Numbered from the stretch's first letter, positions 17,979 to 26,788 are shown. The stretch: 64,000 bases of DNA from Saprospirales bacterium (GCA_016703765.1 JADJBL010000006.1:1-64000); one strand, 5' to 3'. Program-made: numbers and translations. The notes: generated by a model not told the origin, from the sequence alone.

Positions 17979-18977
17979 TTAAAAAGCCGGATACACAATT
18001 TTGTTCTTCTTGATCTCTCTAAACCCGGAATTGAGGAATCCGATGCAGTCCGCTTTGGCCGTGGCGGTAAGAAAAGGCGATTTTCGGATCAGGTCGATAA
18101 ACACGGGCTTTTGGGCGAGCACCTTGGCCCGGGCCGATTCAGAAGGGGGCTGACCTCCCAGATAGACCCGCTGCCGCAGGGACTTCAGCTTGAAATCGGG
18201 GTTGGGAATGGCATAAGAAGCATTGACAAACCCCGCAAAATCGAAGTCGTAGGGCACTAGAATATACCGTCCGGATCCTTTATCCGCCAGCAGGTTCATA
18301 TTCCGGCTCATGGCCAGGCTCCAGTCGGTGTTGCCGATCAGGTATTGAAACAGGGCATGCACATCGACCATATCCTCCGGAAAGTCGGAAGGACCCAAAT
18401 TCAGGGTATCGGCTTGTTCCAAACCCATCCGCTGGGCCAGCACCAGGTCGTCTTCCAGCAAAATGCCGTATTGGGTGAGGACCGGTTTGGAGGGGTCGTT
18501 GTCGAGGTAATCCACTTTGGAGAACTGCGCCCGGAAGGCATAAGGACTCAGCGATTGGTACATCCGGTAAATGAGGTACTCGCGGGCCATGCGCTCCTGG
18601 CTGAGGGAATCATCCAGGCAATGGGTCACCAGCTTCATATTGTCGAGCGGAAGAAAGCCCTTGGAGCGGAGCTCTTTTTTGGAAAATTCGAGCCGGATCG
18701 GAGGAAATTCGCAAACCCGACGCCGGAATTTTCCCCGCACGGAAATGCCTGCCTTCAATCCCAACCTCTCTCCATTTTTATCCGGGACAAAAAACCTCCC
18801 ATCGACCTCTTGCTCCGTTCTCCGGACCGCCATCCAGGCCTCCCAGTCGCATTGAAGGGCGATCTCGAGCAAGGAGTCGGGCCGGTAGAGGAAATCAAAC
18901 AGAGAAACCTGACCAATGACCGGACCGGGGCCAAGGCAGGCCAAAAAAATGACGAAAGGCCGCCAGCAGCTTCTCAT
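17979..18977 (-). CDS. Exported CotH-kinase-like protein
   Basis: A 332-residue protein from ATG 18977, chosen because it starts a signal peptide (MRSCWRPFVIFLACLGPG, ending VIGQ). It shares an ordered motif set with the divergent neighbour at 19205: ISVRGKFRRRVCEFPPIRL, LVTHC, AREYLIYRMY, ALFQYLIGNTDWSL and VPYDFDFAGFVN. These resemble CotH, an atypical protein kinase family of spore coats (REYL helix, the HN/GNTDW region, and a D-[FL]-D metal site), but similarity is distant. If active it would phosphorylate exported proteins. It lies downstream of the palindrome cluster in the convergent sense. Confidence 0.7.
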   Translation of the reverse strand: MRSCWRPFVIFLACLGPGPVIGQVSLFDFLYRPDSLLEIALQCDWEAWMAVRRTEQEVDGRFFVPDKNGERLGLKAGISVRGKFRRRVCEFPPIRLEFSKKELRSKGFLPLDNMKLVTHCLDDSLSQERMAREYLIYRMYQSLSPYAFRAQFSKVDYLDNDPSKPVLTQYGILLEDDLVLAQRMGLEQADTLNLGPSDFPEDMVDVHALFQYLIGNTDWSLAMSRNMNLLADKGSGRYILVPYDFDFAGFVNASYAIPNPDFKLKSLRQRVYLGGQPPSESARAKVLAQKPVFIDLIRKSPFLTATAKADCIGFLNSGFREIKKNKIVYPAF

Positions 18978-19179
18978 AATACCAATTCTCTTAGACGCTA
19001 AATTACCATTTTTAAAAGGGTAGCACGAGGACCGGCCGGAGGCCGGCCCCGCGGGCGCAGCCCACCCACACAAAAAAATCCAAAATTGCAACTTTCCAGG
19101 GCCGGGATCGTCATTGGGAGGGTGATCGAAAAATTCTGCCTATTTGTCGAAAGGACCCATCTGCATTGCATCTTCCGCT

Positions 19180-19187
19180 TACCTTTG
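19180..19187 (+). promoter_or_regulatory. Putative -7 promoter element (TACCTTTG)
   Basis: This matches the Bacteroidota -7 consensus TAnnTTTG and lies 18 bp before the ATG at 19205. No convincing -33 TTG at the usual distance. Confidence 0.45.
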
Positions 19188-19204
19188 TCCGACCATTATC
19201 AACA

Positions 19205-20284
19205 ATGAAATTCATGAGAACCCCCATCATCTCCAAAAAATCAAGGATCTTTTTATTGACAACCGGTTTGACGATACTAGCCGTTTGCTCGTTTTTTGTA
19301 CTCCGCTCCAACGGTCCCGAACCCAAAAAAGGGATCTCGCTGTTCAATTACTTTTCTGTTAATTCGGTGGAGGCCATCACGCTTCGGCTGGACCTCGATG
19401 CCGTTTACGACAAGGACAGCGCCGACTTTCCGGGCATCCTGAATTGGGTGGAAAAAGACGGCAGGCAGATCAGCATGCCGGTAGAGATCTCCGTTCGCGG
19501 AAAAAACCGCCGCGAAGTATGCACCTTCCCCCCGTTGAAGCTGAGCACTTTTGAAAACAAGGAACTGGGCGCCAAAAAAGGCCATTTCAAACTCGTGACG
19601 CACTGCACGGAAGACAAGGGCGAGACGCTGTTGCTCCGCGAATACCTCACCTATCTTCTGTATGCCGAACTCACCGACGCCAGCTTTCGCACCCGCCTGA
19701 TCCACGTCACTTACGAGGACCGCGATGGCGGCGAAGAAACCGTGCAGAGCATCGCCATTTTGCTGGAACCCAAGAAAGACCTGCTCAAACGCCTCAAAGC
19801 GGAAGACGCTGTCGTGGATGGGCCGGTCAAAGCCATCTCGGGCGAGGATTACAACCGCTTCGCCGTTTTCCAGTTCATGATCGGAAACACCGACTGGAAC
19901 CTGGATAACCAGCACAACGTAAGGCTTTTGACGCCCAAAGAGGGGGGCCTGCCTTACCCGGTACCCTACGATTTCGACCGCTCGGGCCTGGTCAACGCCC
20001 CTTATGCCAGCCCGCACTCCATGCTCCCCATTGAAACGGTTCGCGATCGCTTTTTCCAATGGAGGGGGAAGGACCGTAAACAGCTGGAGCCCGTGCTCGA
20101 ATTGTTCAAACAGCGCAAAGACCGCTTGATGCAGTTATGCCAGGAGTTCTATATGCTACCAATGGAAGACCGGCAGGATATCATCTCTTTCCTGGAGGAG
20201 TTTTACGGGAATATCGATATGTTGTTGACCGAGGGAAAGCGAATGGCGCATTCTTCAGAAAAAGTAACCGTCGGGGCGGGTTAA
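19205..20284 (+). CDS. Membrane-anchored or exported CotH-kinase-like protein
   Basis: A 359-residue protein from ATG 19205. The N-terminus has one hydrophobic segment (FLLTTGLTILAVCSFFVL) that may be a signal anchor. It carries the same motifs as the protein at 17979: ISVRGKNRREVCTFPPLKL, KLVTHCTED, LREYLTYLLY, AVFQFMIGNTDWNLDN and VPYDFDRSGLVN. The two genes are divergent, share a 227-bp gap and are clearly paralogous. CotH-like kinase is the best guess, from GNTDW and the DFD pair. The stop TAA overlaps the stop of the convergent gene at 20281 within a TTAA. Confidence 0.7.
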   Translation: MKFMRTPIISKKSRIFLLTTGLTILAVCSFFVLRSNGPEPKKGISLFNYFSVNSVEAITLRLDLDAVYDKDSADFPGILNWVEKDGRQISMPVEISVRGKNRREVCTFPPLKLSTFENKELGAKKGHFKLVTHCTEDKGETLLLREYLTYLLYAELTDASFRTRLIHVTYEDRDGGEETVQSIAILLEPKKDLLKRLKAEDAVVDGPVKAISGEDYNRFAVFQFMIGNTDWNLDNQHNVRLLTPKEGGLPYPVPYDFDRSGLVNAPYASPHSMLPIETVRDRFFQWRGKDRKQLEPVLELFKQRKDRLMQLCQEFYMLPMEDRQDIISFLEEFYGNIDMLLTEGKRMAHSSEKVTVGAG

Positions 20285-21333
20285 CCATTGGCCGCAACCC
20301 GCAATTTTTGAGAATCCAGAACCTGGATACCCTCCGGTCCAAAATTTATGACCTTCTCCCGTCCGAAATGGCGCAGTGCCAGCGTCAGGTTGAGGCTGGC
20401 TACCTGAGCCCTGGATTGCAGGGCTTCCATGGGGATCACATCGTCCTTTTTGCCGGTTTGAACCGAAAATAACTCCAGGATGGTTTGGGCGACCGTTCGA
20501 TGGGAGAGGGCCATGACCATCCCCAGCAATTGCCTTTCCCGATCTGCAACCCGGTTGGCGATCATTTGGATAAAGCGCACGGAAAAGGTGCGGTTGTGCA
20601 GGAGGAGCAGGAAAAAGTCGCTTTTCGAAATAAGCGATATTTCCGACATTTCCACCGCTTCCGCACAATGCATATACGAGGTTCCCTGGATGAGGGCCTC
20701 GTACCCGAAAAAGCTTCCGCGTTCGAAAAAAGAGGACAGGGTCATATCGTCGGCCTGTTCGGGCCTGTACATCCTTACTTTTCCGGAGGCGAGAAAAAAT
20801 AGATGATCCGGGTTTTGCCCATCCTGAAAAATGGCCTGACCCGGGCGAAATTTCTTTATTCCCGCCATGAACTCGGTGTCGAGCCGCAGGCCGCCTTCTT
20901 TTCTGGCGTGGAACAGAAAAGAGTGGAGGCCGTCGCTGGAAAGGGGCAGATCGGGCTTCAGGAGGTGGCTTTTTCGAAGCCGCGCCTCTATGGCCTTCAG
21001 GAGTTCTTCCTCTTCGAATGGTTTGGTCAGGTAATCGTCGGCCCCCTGTTGCATGCCCTTGCGAATATCCGTTTTATCGGCTTTTGCGCTCAGAAAAATA
21101 AAAGGGATCGCGGCGGTTTCGGGGTGCTGGGTCAGGGTGGACAAAACCTCGTACCCGTCAATACCCGGCATCATGATGTCGCAGAGAATCAGGTCGGGTT
21201 GCCGGGAAAGGGCCAGTTCAAGGCCTTTTTCCCCGTTTGGCGCGGATATCACATCGTAATGGCAAAGCTCGAGCAATTCCTGCAGGTTTTCGCGAACTTC
21301 GAGGTGGTCTTCAATAATGAGGATCTTGTTCAT
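20281..21333 (-). CDS. Response regulator with CRP/FNR output domains
   Basis: A 350-residue protein from ATG 21333 (MNKILIIEDHLEVRENLQ). Residues 1-120 are a receiver domain with the phosphorylatable aspartate in LILCDIMMPGIDGYEVL and the conserved lysine in YLTKPFEEEEL. Residues about 150-270 are a cyclic-nucleotide-binding-like beta barrel (FRPGQAIFQDGQNPDHLFFL, FFERGSFFGYEAL). The C-terminus resembles the CRP winged helix (RTVAQTILELF, RAQVASLNLTLALRHF, EGIQVLDSQKL). It would be a DNA-binding regulator combining phosphorylation with a CRP-like sensor. No histidine kinase gene is adjacent. Confidence 0.85.
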   Translation of the reverse strand: MNKILIIEDHLEVRENLQELLELCHYDVISAPNGEKGLELALSRQPDLILCDIMMPGIDGYEVLSTLTQHPETAAIPFIFLSAKADKTDIRKGMQQGADDYLTKPFEEEELLKAIEARLRKSHLLKPDLPLSSDGLHSFLFHARKEGGLRLDTEFMAGIKKFRPGQAIFQDGQNPDHLFFLASGKVRMYRPEQADDMTLSSFFERGSFFGYEALIQGTSYMHCAEAVEMSEISLISKSDFFLLLLHNRTFSVRFIQMIANRVADRERQLLGMVMALSHRTVAQTILELFSVQTGKKDDVIPMEALQSRAQVASLNLTLALRHFGREKVINFGPEGIQVLDSQKLRVAANG

Positions 21334-21472
21334 CGGAAACCATTGCGCGCTCCGGGGCGTGATAAAAATCACGGGGAGCGATGACGAAAATCAGTACTTT
21401 TTTCCAGCGCCTAAGATACATTACGGGCATCAGAAACCAGGAGTGACTGCATAAAAAAATTGGAGGGAAATC

Positions 21473-21969
21473 ATGATTTGGGTGATTGTCGTCTCCGTAG
21501 TTCTTCTTTTGTTGATAGGGCTCTTGCTTTTGCCCATCGCGGTGGAGGTCAATACCGATGCCGGGGTTTATCAGGTGCGATTGAAAGGGCTTGCAAAAAT
21601 CCGGTTGTTGCCGGGGCCTGAGGTTTGGAAGGTTCGGATTTGCCTGGGCAGGTGGAAAAAAGAGGTAGAGGTGTTCGGAACGAAAGAGCACAAAGAGGAG
21701 CAAGTGAAGAAGGCCCGAAAAGAACCTGGAAAACCCGCCCGGCAACAATTTGGAGAAAGTTCCGCCACCTGATGGGCAGTTTTCGGGTATTGCGGTTTCG
21801 CCTGATCCTCGACACGGATGATTATATTTTGAACGCTTTCCTCTTCCCTTTTTTTACCCTTGTTTCCAGAAAAGACCGCTCTGTGGTCGTCAACTTTACC
21901 GGCAGAAATTCGCTCGACTTTCTGGCTGTAAACCGCGTGTGGCGGGTAATTTGGGCATTAATTCATTAA
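21473..21969 (+). pseudogene. YtfI-like (DUF2953) membrane protein, frameshifted
   Basis: The first frame (21473-21772) encodes a hydrophobic N-terminal helix (VIVVSVVLLLLIGLLLLPIA) and a beta-rich segment. Protein-like sequence continues in the next frame to 21969 (WRKFRHLMGSFRVLRFRLIL, then VNFTGRNSLDFLAVNR). Read together, the roughly 165 residues resemble the DUF2953 family. The second part also starts with an ATG overlapping the first stop (TGATG), so two coupled genes are possible, but good coding sequence before that ATG favours one gene with a frameshift at about 21715-21760. The next gene is a YtfJ homologue; ytfI and ytfJ are also neighbours in Bacillus. Confidence 0.6.
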
Positions 21970-22003
21970 TCGGAGAATATTTATTAACCCAAAAACATGC
22001 CCT

Positions 22004-22381
22004 ATGAAGCTGTTGAATATGGATGAAGTCCTGGCTAAAGTAACCGACTTTATCAAAAACGAGGTAAAAACCGAAGCGATCATCGGAAAACCATTCAAAC
22101 TCGGCGAATTTGAGTGCGTGCCCGTCATTCGCGTAGGCATGGGCTTCGGCTCGGGAGAACTGGAAGGAGAAGCTGTCAAAGCAGGCCATGGCGACATGGG
22201 CGGCGCAGGCGCCGGGATTGGAATGGAGCCCCTGGGATTCCTGGTATCGAGAGGCGGCGAGATCACCTTTGTCAATACCAAGCTGAACAAAGGCATCACG
22301 GCAGCCTTTGAAAAAGTGCCCGAACTGATCGAAAAGTACATGGAAAGCCGTCGTCACGAAAAAGATGCCGTACCGGCATAA
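22004..22381 (+). CDS. ytfJ: GerW/YtfJ family protein
   Basis: A 125-residue protein matching the GerW/YtfJ family, named from a Bacillus spore germination factor but present in non-sporulating bacteria. Signatures are an N-terminal helix, ECVPVIRVGMGFGSGELEGE, a glycine-rich middle (GHGDMGGAGAGIGMEPLGFL) and a hydrophobic strand before FVNTKLN. It has no signal peptide. It follows the YtfI-like gene by 34 bp in the same direction, so the two probably act together. The molecular function is not established; there is no sign of sporulation genes in this window. Confidence 0.85.
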   Translation: MKLLNMDEVLAKVTDFIKNEVKTEAIIGKPFKLGEFECVPVIRVGMGFGSGELEGEAVKAGHGDMGGAGAGIGMEPLGFLVSRGGEITFVNTKLNKGITAAFEKVPELIEKYMESRRHEKDAVPA

Positions 22382-22428
22382 AGGCACACCCCGGTAAAAC
22401 CGGATGTGGACTATCTCAAACGGGTTTA

Positions 22429-22454
22429 GGGCTTCGGCCCGAAGCCCGTTTTTT
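22429..22454. terminator. Rho-independent terminator between convergent genes
   Basis: GGGCTTCGG and CCGAAGCCC pair around one C, followed by GTTTTTTA. It lies between the stops at 22381 and 22458. Confidence 0.9.
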
Positions 22455-22457
22455 ATT

Positions 22458-23510
22458 TCAGGCCCGCCGCAACTCCATGGAGCGGGATTGTTGTCTCTGG
22501 AGCAGCAATTGCACCGCCGGACCCTCGAGAAGTTCTTCTATCGTAAAAATGGGCTCCCGGACAAAAGCCCGGGTTTCTTCCACCAGCAAGGGGCTGACGG
22601 TCAATAAGCCGCTAAGGGCAAAAGGCGTGATGCCCAGCTTGGCGAGCACCTGAAGTCCGCCCAGCGCGCCGAGACTGTCGCTACAGGAGAACAACACCTC
22701 GTCGACCGTCCGCATAAACCCGGGATCGCTCAGGAGCATGTGGGTTTCGCGCTGCAGCAGGCCGTCGGCAATTTCGATCAGGATATAATCCGGCCGGGCG
22801 GGCGCCGTCGCATCGAGAAGCGACTGGTGGAGGTCCAGCAGTTCATCCAGTTCGCAGCAGTAGGTGGAAGGGTAGCCGAACATGGAAAAGTCGATGGCCA
22901 TATCCGCGCCCCGGTCGAGCACGAAGGGGGTGTCTTTGAGGAAGAGGGTGCCGGTGAGTTTGATATAAGCCACGCGGAAACCGGCTCTTTTCAGCCCGCC
23001 TGCCAGGTAGGCCGCCGAAGTGGTTTTGCCGCTGTCCATAGTCGTGCCGACCGAAAGGATGACCTGCCCGGGAAAGGTGCGGTTTGGGTCGAACCTGCTA
23101 CCCTGATTTCGAAGATAAAGGGTATTCAGCACTTGTCCCTTGTCGTCGACGGCGTAGGCGATCTGCCGGAGGAGGGTGGGTTCCTCTATCTTGGAATGGG
23201 CTGTCCGAACGCTCCCGATGACCCCTCCGCGGCCCAGCATCTGGTAAACCGTTTGGGGTTCGACGGGCACCACGCCTTCGAACACCTTGGTGGCATACCG
23301 GTTGCCGAACACCGCCAGGATATGGTCGCCTTCGTAGATATAGGTATTCGCGCCCTGCGGGTTTTGGATAAGCCGGTGCTTGCCGGGGGACAAGACCTCA
23401 AACAGGCCCACATCTCCCACATTCGGCGCGTAGGAATGGATAAAAGAGGGGTCCAGCCGGTAGGAGTCTACTTGTTGGCAGGCGATAGTTGGTTTGATCA
23501 CGGTATTCAT
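22458..23510 (-). CDS. P-loop NTPase, DUF1611-like
   Basis: A 350-residue soluble protein. A Walker A-type loop lies at about residues 153-165 (VGTTMDSGKTTSAAYLAGGL), followed by KLTGTLF, DRGADMAIDFSMFG and DYILIEIADGLLQRE. The layout, an N-terminal variable half then a glycine-lysine-threonine P-loop and an acidic substrate region, resembles DUF1611 and MobB-type proteins. The N-terminal half carries an ANTYIYEGDHILAVFGNRYA segment of unknown role. The substrate is not known. The gene is divergent from the methyltransferase at 23639. Confidence 0.55.
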   Translation of the reverse strand: MNTVIKPTIACQQVDSYRLDPSFIHSYAPNVGDVGLFEVLSPGKHRLIQNPQGANTYIYEGDHILAVFGNRYATKVFEGVVPVEPQTVYQMLGRGGVIGSVRTAHSKIEEPTLLRQIAYAVDDKGQVLNTLYLRNQGSRFDPNRTFPGQVILSVGTTMDSGKTTSAAYLAGGLKRAGFRVAYIKLTGTLFLKDTPFVLDRGADMAIDFSMFGYPSTYCCELDELLDLHQSLLDATAPARPDYILIEIADGLLQRETHMLLSDPGFMRTVDEVLFSCSDSLGALGGLQVLAKLGITPFALSGLLTVSPLLVEETRAFVREPIFTIEELLEGPAVQLLLQRQQSRSMELRRA

Positions 23511-23605
23511 GACCTGAGGATTTTATTTTCGATGGCGCTCAAAACTACCATTTTTTATATTTTCCGCAATATGTTAAAAATAATAAGATAGCATCACAAA
23601 ACCCC

Positions 23606-23613
23606 TAAGTTTG
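23606..23613 (+). promoter_or_regulatory. Putative -7 promoter element (TAAGTTTG)
   Basis: Matches TAnnTTTG, 25 bp before the ATG at 23639, in the gap between divergent genes. Confidence 0.45.
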
Positions 23614-23638
23614 CGGGGGAAAAGCCAAGCCGCCATTC

Positions 23639-24457
23639 ATGTACGAATTCCACAGGAACAAGCCCCGGTATTTCGATTTCCAATACCAGACCGCCCGCGA
23701 TTATATCATCCCCTTCATCGAACAACAAGCCCCCTTGCGCCCGGGGATGCGGGTGCTGGAAATCGGCTGCGCCGAGGCCGGCGTGTTGAAAGCTTTCCTG
23801 GAAGCGGGCTGCGAATGCGTGGGGGTCGACCTGGCCGATTCGCGGATCGAGCTGGCTAAAGAATTTTTAGCGGAAGATTTCCAGGCGGGAAGGGTTCGCT
23901 TTTTTACAAAAGATATCTACGACGCAGATCCGGTCGGCGATTTCGGCCATCGCTTCGACCTCGTCATCCTAAAAGACGTCATCGAGCATATACACGACCA
24001 GGCCCGGTTTTTAGAGCGCATGAAGGAGTTTCTGGCGCCCGGCGGATTGGTGTTTTTCGGGTTCCCGCCCTGGCAAATGCCCTATGGGGGCCACCAGCAG
24101 ATCTGCGACACCCGATTGCTGGCCGCACTGCCGTATTACCATCTTTTGCCCGCCCGGGCCTATCGCTTTGTCCTGGAACTGTTTGAAAAAAATCCGGTCA
24201 AAGTGGCCAATTTAATGGAGATCAAAGAGACCGGTATTTCGATCGAGCGCTTCGAAAAGATCGTCCGGCAGACGGGTTACAGCATGCTCCAGCGGCGTGC
24301 CTACCTCGTCAATCCCATATACCGCTACAAATTCGGCCTCAAAGCGAGGAGGCAGGCTGCATGGATCGCCAACATTCCATACCTTCGCAATTATCTGACT
24401 ACCTGTATGTATTATTTAATAAAAAAAAATTGCTATAGCGCAACTGAAATTATTTGA
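23639..24457 (+). CDS. Class I SAM-dependent methyltransferase
   Basis: A 272-residue protein with the class I methyltransferase signature: motif I VLEIGCAEAGVLKAFLEAGC, motif II acidic residue in CVGVDLADSR, and FDLVILKDVIEHIHDQARFL as motif IV. A glycine-containing LAPGGLVFFGFPPW follows. The C-terminal 100 residues are basic and hydrophobic (YYHLLPARAYRFVLELF, LKARRQAAWIANIPYLRNY) and may contact a membrane lipid or glycan substrate. The acceptor is unknown. The start ATG has an upstream TAAGTTTG element. Confidence 0.85.
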   Translation: MYEFHRNKPRYFDFQYQTARDYIIPFIEQQAPLRPGMRVLEIGCAEAGVLKAFLEAGCECVGVDLADSRIELAKEFLAEDFQAGRVRFFTKDIYDADPVGDFGHRFDLVILKDVIEHIHDQARFLERMKEFLAPGGLVFFGFPPWQMPYGGHQQICDTRLLAALPYYHLLPARAYRFVLELFEKNPVKVANLMEIKETGISIERFEKIVRQTGYSMLQRRAYLVNPIYRYKFGLKARRQAAWIANIPYLRNYLTTCMYYLIKKNCYSATEII

Positions 24458-24538
24458 AAGTGGTGGGGGCCGCAGGCGGGGGAAAACTTTTGAAGATTTG
24501 TTTTTAGCGGCTAATCCGCAACTTGAGCAAATATCAAA

Positions 24539-25825
24539 ATGGAAATATTAATCATTTTTTTCCTTACCCTCCTTAACGGCCTGTTCTCGCTGTCGGAGAT
24601 CGCCCTTGTGTCGGTCAAGCGCAGCCGGATCGAGCAGAAGGCGCTCAAAGGGGATCTTAGGGCCAAAACGGTGCTCGATCTGCTCCGGCAACCCGAAAAC
24701 TTTCTGTCCTCTGTGCAGGTGGGCATCACCTTGATCGGGATCATCGCAGGCGCCTATGGCGGCGCCACCCTGGTCGACAACTTCGAGCCCTGGGTAGCCC
24801 AGTTTGAGTCCCTGAACTATTACTCCCACGAGATAGCCCTCGTGATCGTCATCGGCACGATCACCTATTTCACCATCGTGATCGGGGAACTCATTCCCAA
24901 GACCATCGCCCTCAATTATGCCGAACCGATCGCCTTGTTCTTCGGGTCTTTCGTCAAATTTATTACCCTCATTACCTACCCCCTGGTCAAGTTGCTCTCC
25001 GTCAGCACGCGGATCGTATTGCGGCTGCTCGGCATCAAGGGCCGCGATCAGGACGCCCTGACGGAAGAGGAATTGCGCCAGCTGATCAAAGCGGCCGGCA
25101 CGCAGGGGGTGATCAAATCCGACGAGAGCAGGATACATCAGAACATCTTCCTGTTCGCCGACCAGAAGGCCAAAAACCTGATGACCCACCGCACGGATGT
25201 GGAGTGGATTGATGTAGAAGATCCGCCCGACCTGATTGCCACCCAGATCCGGGAAAGCGGTTTTTCGAAATTTCCGGCCTGCCGGGAAACCATCGAAGAG
25301 ATCCAGGGCATCCTCAACGCAAAGGATTTTTTCGAAAAACGCAACGAGCCCGGGTTTACCATGGCGTCTATCCTGCAAAAGCCCCTCTATATCCCGGAGA
25401 TCATGTCGGCCATCGACATCCTGCGGCTGTTCAAAACCCATAAACAATACCTGGGCATCGTCGTCGACGAGTTCGGTTCCTTTGAGGGGATCGTCACCCT
25501 CCACGACCTGACCTCCGCTATTTTGGGAGATCTGCCCATTCTTGGAGAAGAGGAAGAGCCCGAATTTATCGTCCGCGACGACTCCTCCCTGCTGGTGAAC
25601 GGCTCCCTGCTGATCCCGAACCTCAACGATTATCTGGGGGAGGAACTGGTGAACGAAGACCCCGAACACTACGCCACCCTGGCCGGCTTCGTGATCTTCC
25701 GCCTCAACAGGATCCCGATGGCGGGCGACCACTTCGAGCACAAAGGCCATAAATTCGAGATCGTAGATATGGACGGCCGCCGGGTGGACAAGATCATTCT
25801 CACAAAACTGGAATTGCCAACCTAA
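24539..25825 (+). CDS. Hemolysin C/CorC family membrane protein (CNNM, CBS pair, CorC domain)
   Basis: A 428-residue protein with the CNNM/DUF21 layout: an N-terminal hydrophobic region with SLSEIALVSVKRSRIEQKA and about four membrane segments to residue 150, then CBS-pair motifs (MTHRTDVEWIDVE; LGIVVDEFGSFEGIVTLHDL) and a C-terminal CorC/HlyC domain (GFVIFRLNRIPMAGDHFEHK). Family members have been linked to magnesium or other divalent cation export and homeostasis. The domain order and length are standard. It is followed after 7 bp by the thioesterase gene, which suggests cotranscription. Confidence 0.9.
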   Translation: MEILIIFFLTLLNGLFSLSEIALVSVKRSRIEQKALKGDLRAKTVLDLLRQPENFLSSVQVGITLIGIIAGAYGGATLVDNFEPWVAQFESLNYYSHEIALVIVIGTITYFTIVIGELIPKTIALNYAEPIALFFGSFVKFITLITYPLVKLLSVSTRIVLRLLGIKGRDQDALTEEELRQLIKAAGTQGVIKSDESRIHQNIFLFADQKAKNLMTHRTDVEWIDVEDPPDLIATQIRESGFSKFPACRETIEEIQGILNAKDFFEKRNEPGFTMASILQKPLYIPEIMSAIDILRLFKTHKQYLGIVVDEFGSFEGIVTLHDLTSAILGDLPILGEEEEPEFIVRDDSSLLVNGSLLIPNLNDYLGEELVNEDPEHYATLAGFVIFRLNRIPMAGDHFEHKGHKFEIVDMDGRRVDKIILTKLELPT

Positions 25826-25832
25826 GCCCCGG

Positions 25833-26576
25833 ATGGATAGAATAGGACTTTACCCCTTCGTCGTTCAACCTTATCAGGTCGATTTCCGGCAACAGATCAC
25901 CCTCATGGGCCTGGGCCACTACCTGCTCGAAAGCGCCGGCATCCATGCCGATCAGCGCGAATTCGGGCTGCGCGACCTGCTGAAAAACCACAAAGCCTGG
26001 TTTCTCACCCGCATTGCCATTCGGGTGGACCAATATCCCCGTCAATACGAAAAGATCTGGATCGAGACCTGGGTCAAAGAGGTCGGCGACGTATTCTCCA
26101 GCAGGAACTTCCATATCTTGAACGAGGCAAAAGAAGTCATTGGCGGCGCGAGTTCCTCCTGGGCCATGATCGACCTGAAGACCCGCAAGCCCGAAATTCT
26201 CCGGCAATTTCTGGGGGTAGAGCACGTAATGGCGGAGAAGCCCTCTCTGGTGGAGGGCACCGAAAAGGTTTCGCCACTGGGGCCTGAGATAGCAGAGCAG
26301 CGAGATTACAGGGTCGTGTATAGCGACCTGGACATCCTGCGCCACGTCAACAGCATTCGGTATATCCAGTGGATAATGGATTTTTTTCCGCTTGCACTAT
26401 TCGAAAGCAAACGAGTGAGCCGGCTGGACCTCAACTACATGGCCGAAACGGTATTCGGGGAGGAACTGGAGTTTCAGAAAGAGGAGCGGGAGGCAGGCAA
26501 AGAATACCTGATCGGGATCAACCGGAAAGGGGAGGAGAAAGTCCCCGTCTGCCGGGGCCGCGTGCTTTGGGAGTAA
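25833..26576 (+). CDS. Acyl-ACP thioesterase
   Basis: A 247-residue double hot-dog protein of the FatA/FatB type, which releases fatty acids from acyl carrier protein. Visible features are RVDQYPRQYEKIWIETWVK, SSWAMIDLKTRKPE near the first domain end, and the second hot-dog start YRVVYSDLDILRHVNSIRYI, where the DxNxHVNN-like motif of the family reads DLDILRHVN. It is cytosolic with no signal peptide and is cotranscribed with the CorC-type gene. A role in lipid remodelling is inferred. Confidence 0.88.
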   Translation: MDRIGLYPFVVQPYQVDFRQQITLMGLGHYLLESAGIHADQREFGLRDLLKNHKAWFLTRIAIRVDQYPRQYEKIWIETWVKEVGDVFSSRNFHILNEAKEVIGGASSSWAMIDLKTRKPEILRQFLGVEHVMAEKPSLVEGTEKVSPLGPEIAEQRDYRVVYSDLDILRHVNSIRYIQWIMDFFPLALFESKRVSRLDLNYMAETVFGEELEFQKEEREAGKEYLIGINRKGEEKVPVCRGRVLWE

Positions 26577-26580
26577 AGGA

Positions 26581-26615
26581 GAAAGCGGACGCACCTGCAT
26601 GGCGCATCCGCTTTC
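26581..26615. terminator. Hairpin between convergent genes
   Basis: GAAAGCGGA pairs with TCCGCTTTC across a 17-base loop. It sits between the thioesterase stop and the THX stop. There is no clean T-run, so efficiency is uncertain. Confidence 0.5.
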
Positions 26616-26622
26616 CACAGGC

Positions 26623-26748
26623 TTATTGCGCCTGTTTGGGAATGGACTCGACACTCGGCTGCGGCTTGTTGCTTTTCTTCGCGCGCTTTTTGCCGTGAGA
26701 GCCCCTCCAAATTTTTCCTTTTGTCGACCTTTTATCGCCTTTACCCAT
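26623..26748 (-). CDS. 30S ribosomal protein THX
   Basis: A 41-residue, highly basic protein beginning MGKGDKRSTKGKIWRGSHGK and continuing KRAKKSN. The MGKGDK(K/R)..KGKI.(R/K)GS.G pattern is diagnostic of the small THX family that binds the 30S head in Thermus and occurs widely in Bacteroidota. It ends in TAA at 26623-26625. Upstream, the GH3-family gene ends at 26789 in the same direction, only 40 bp away, so the two may be cotranscribed. Confidence 0.85.
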   Translation of the reverse strand: MGKGDKRSTKGKIWRGSHGKKRAKKSNKPQPSVESIPKQAQ

Positions 26749-26788
26749 GGTGGAGAGGTTTAAAATGATGAAATGTTAAGTAAGGGGT

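Noticed and set aside
22004..22381. Evidence of sporulation from a GerW/YtfJ homologue
   Set aside because: The family is widespread in non-sporulating bacteria and no other sporulation gene is seen.
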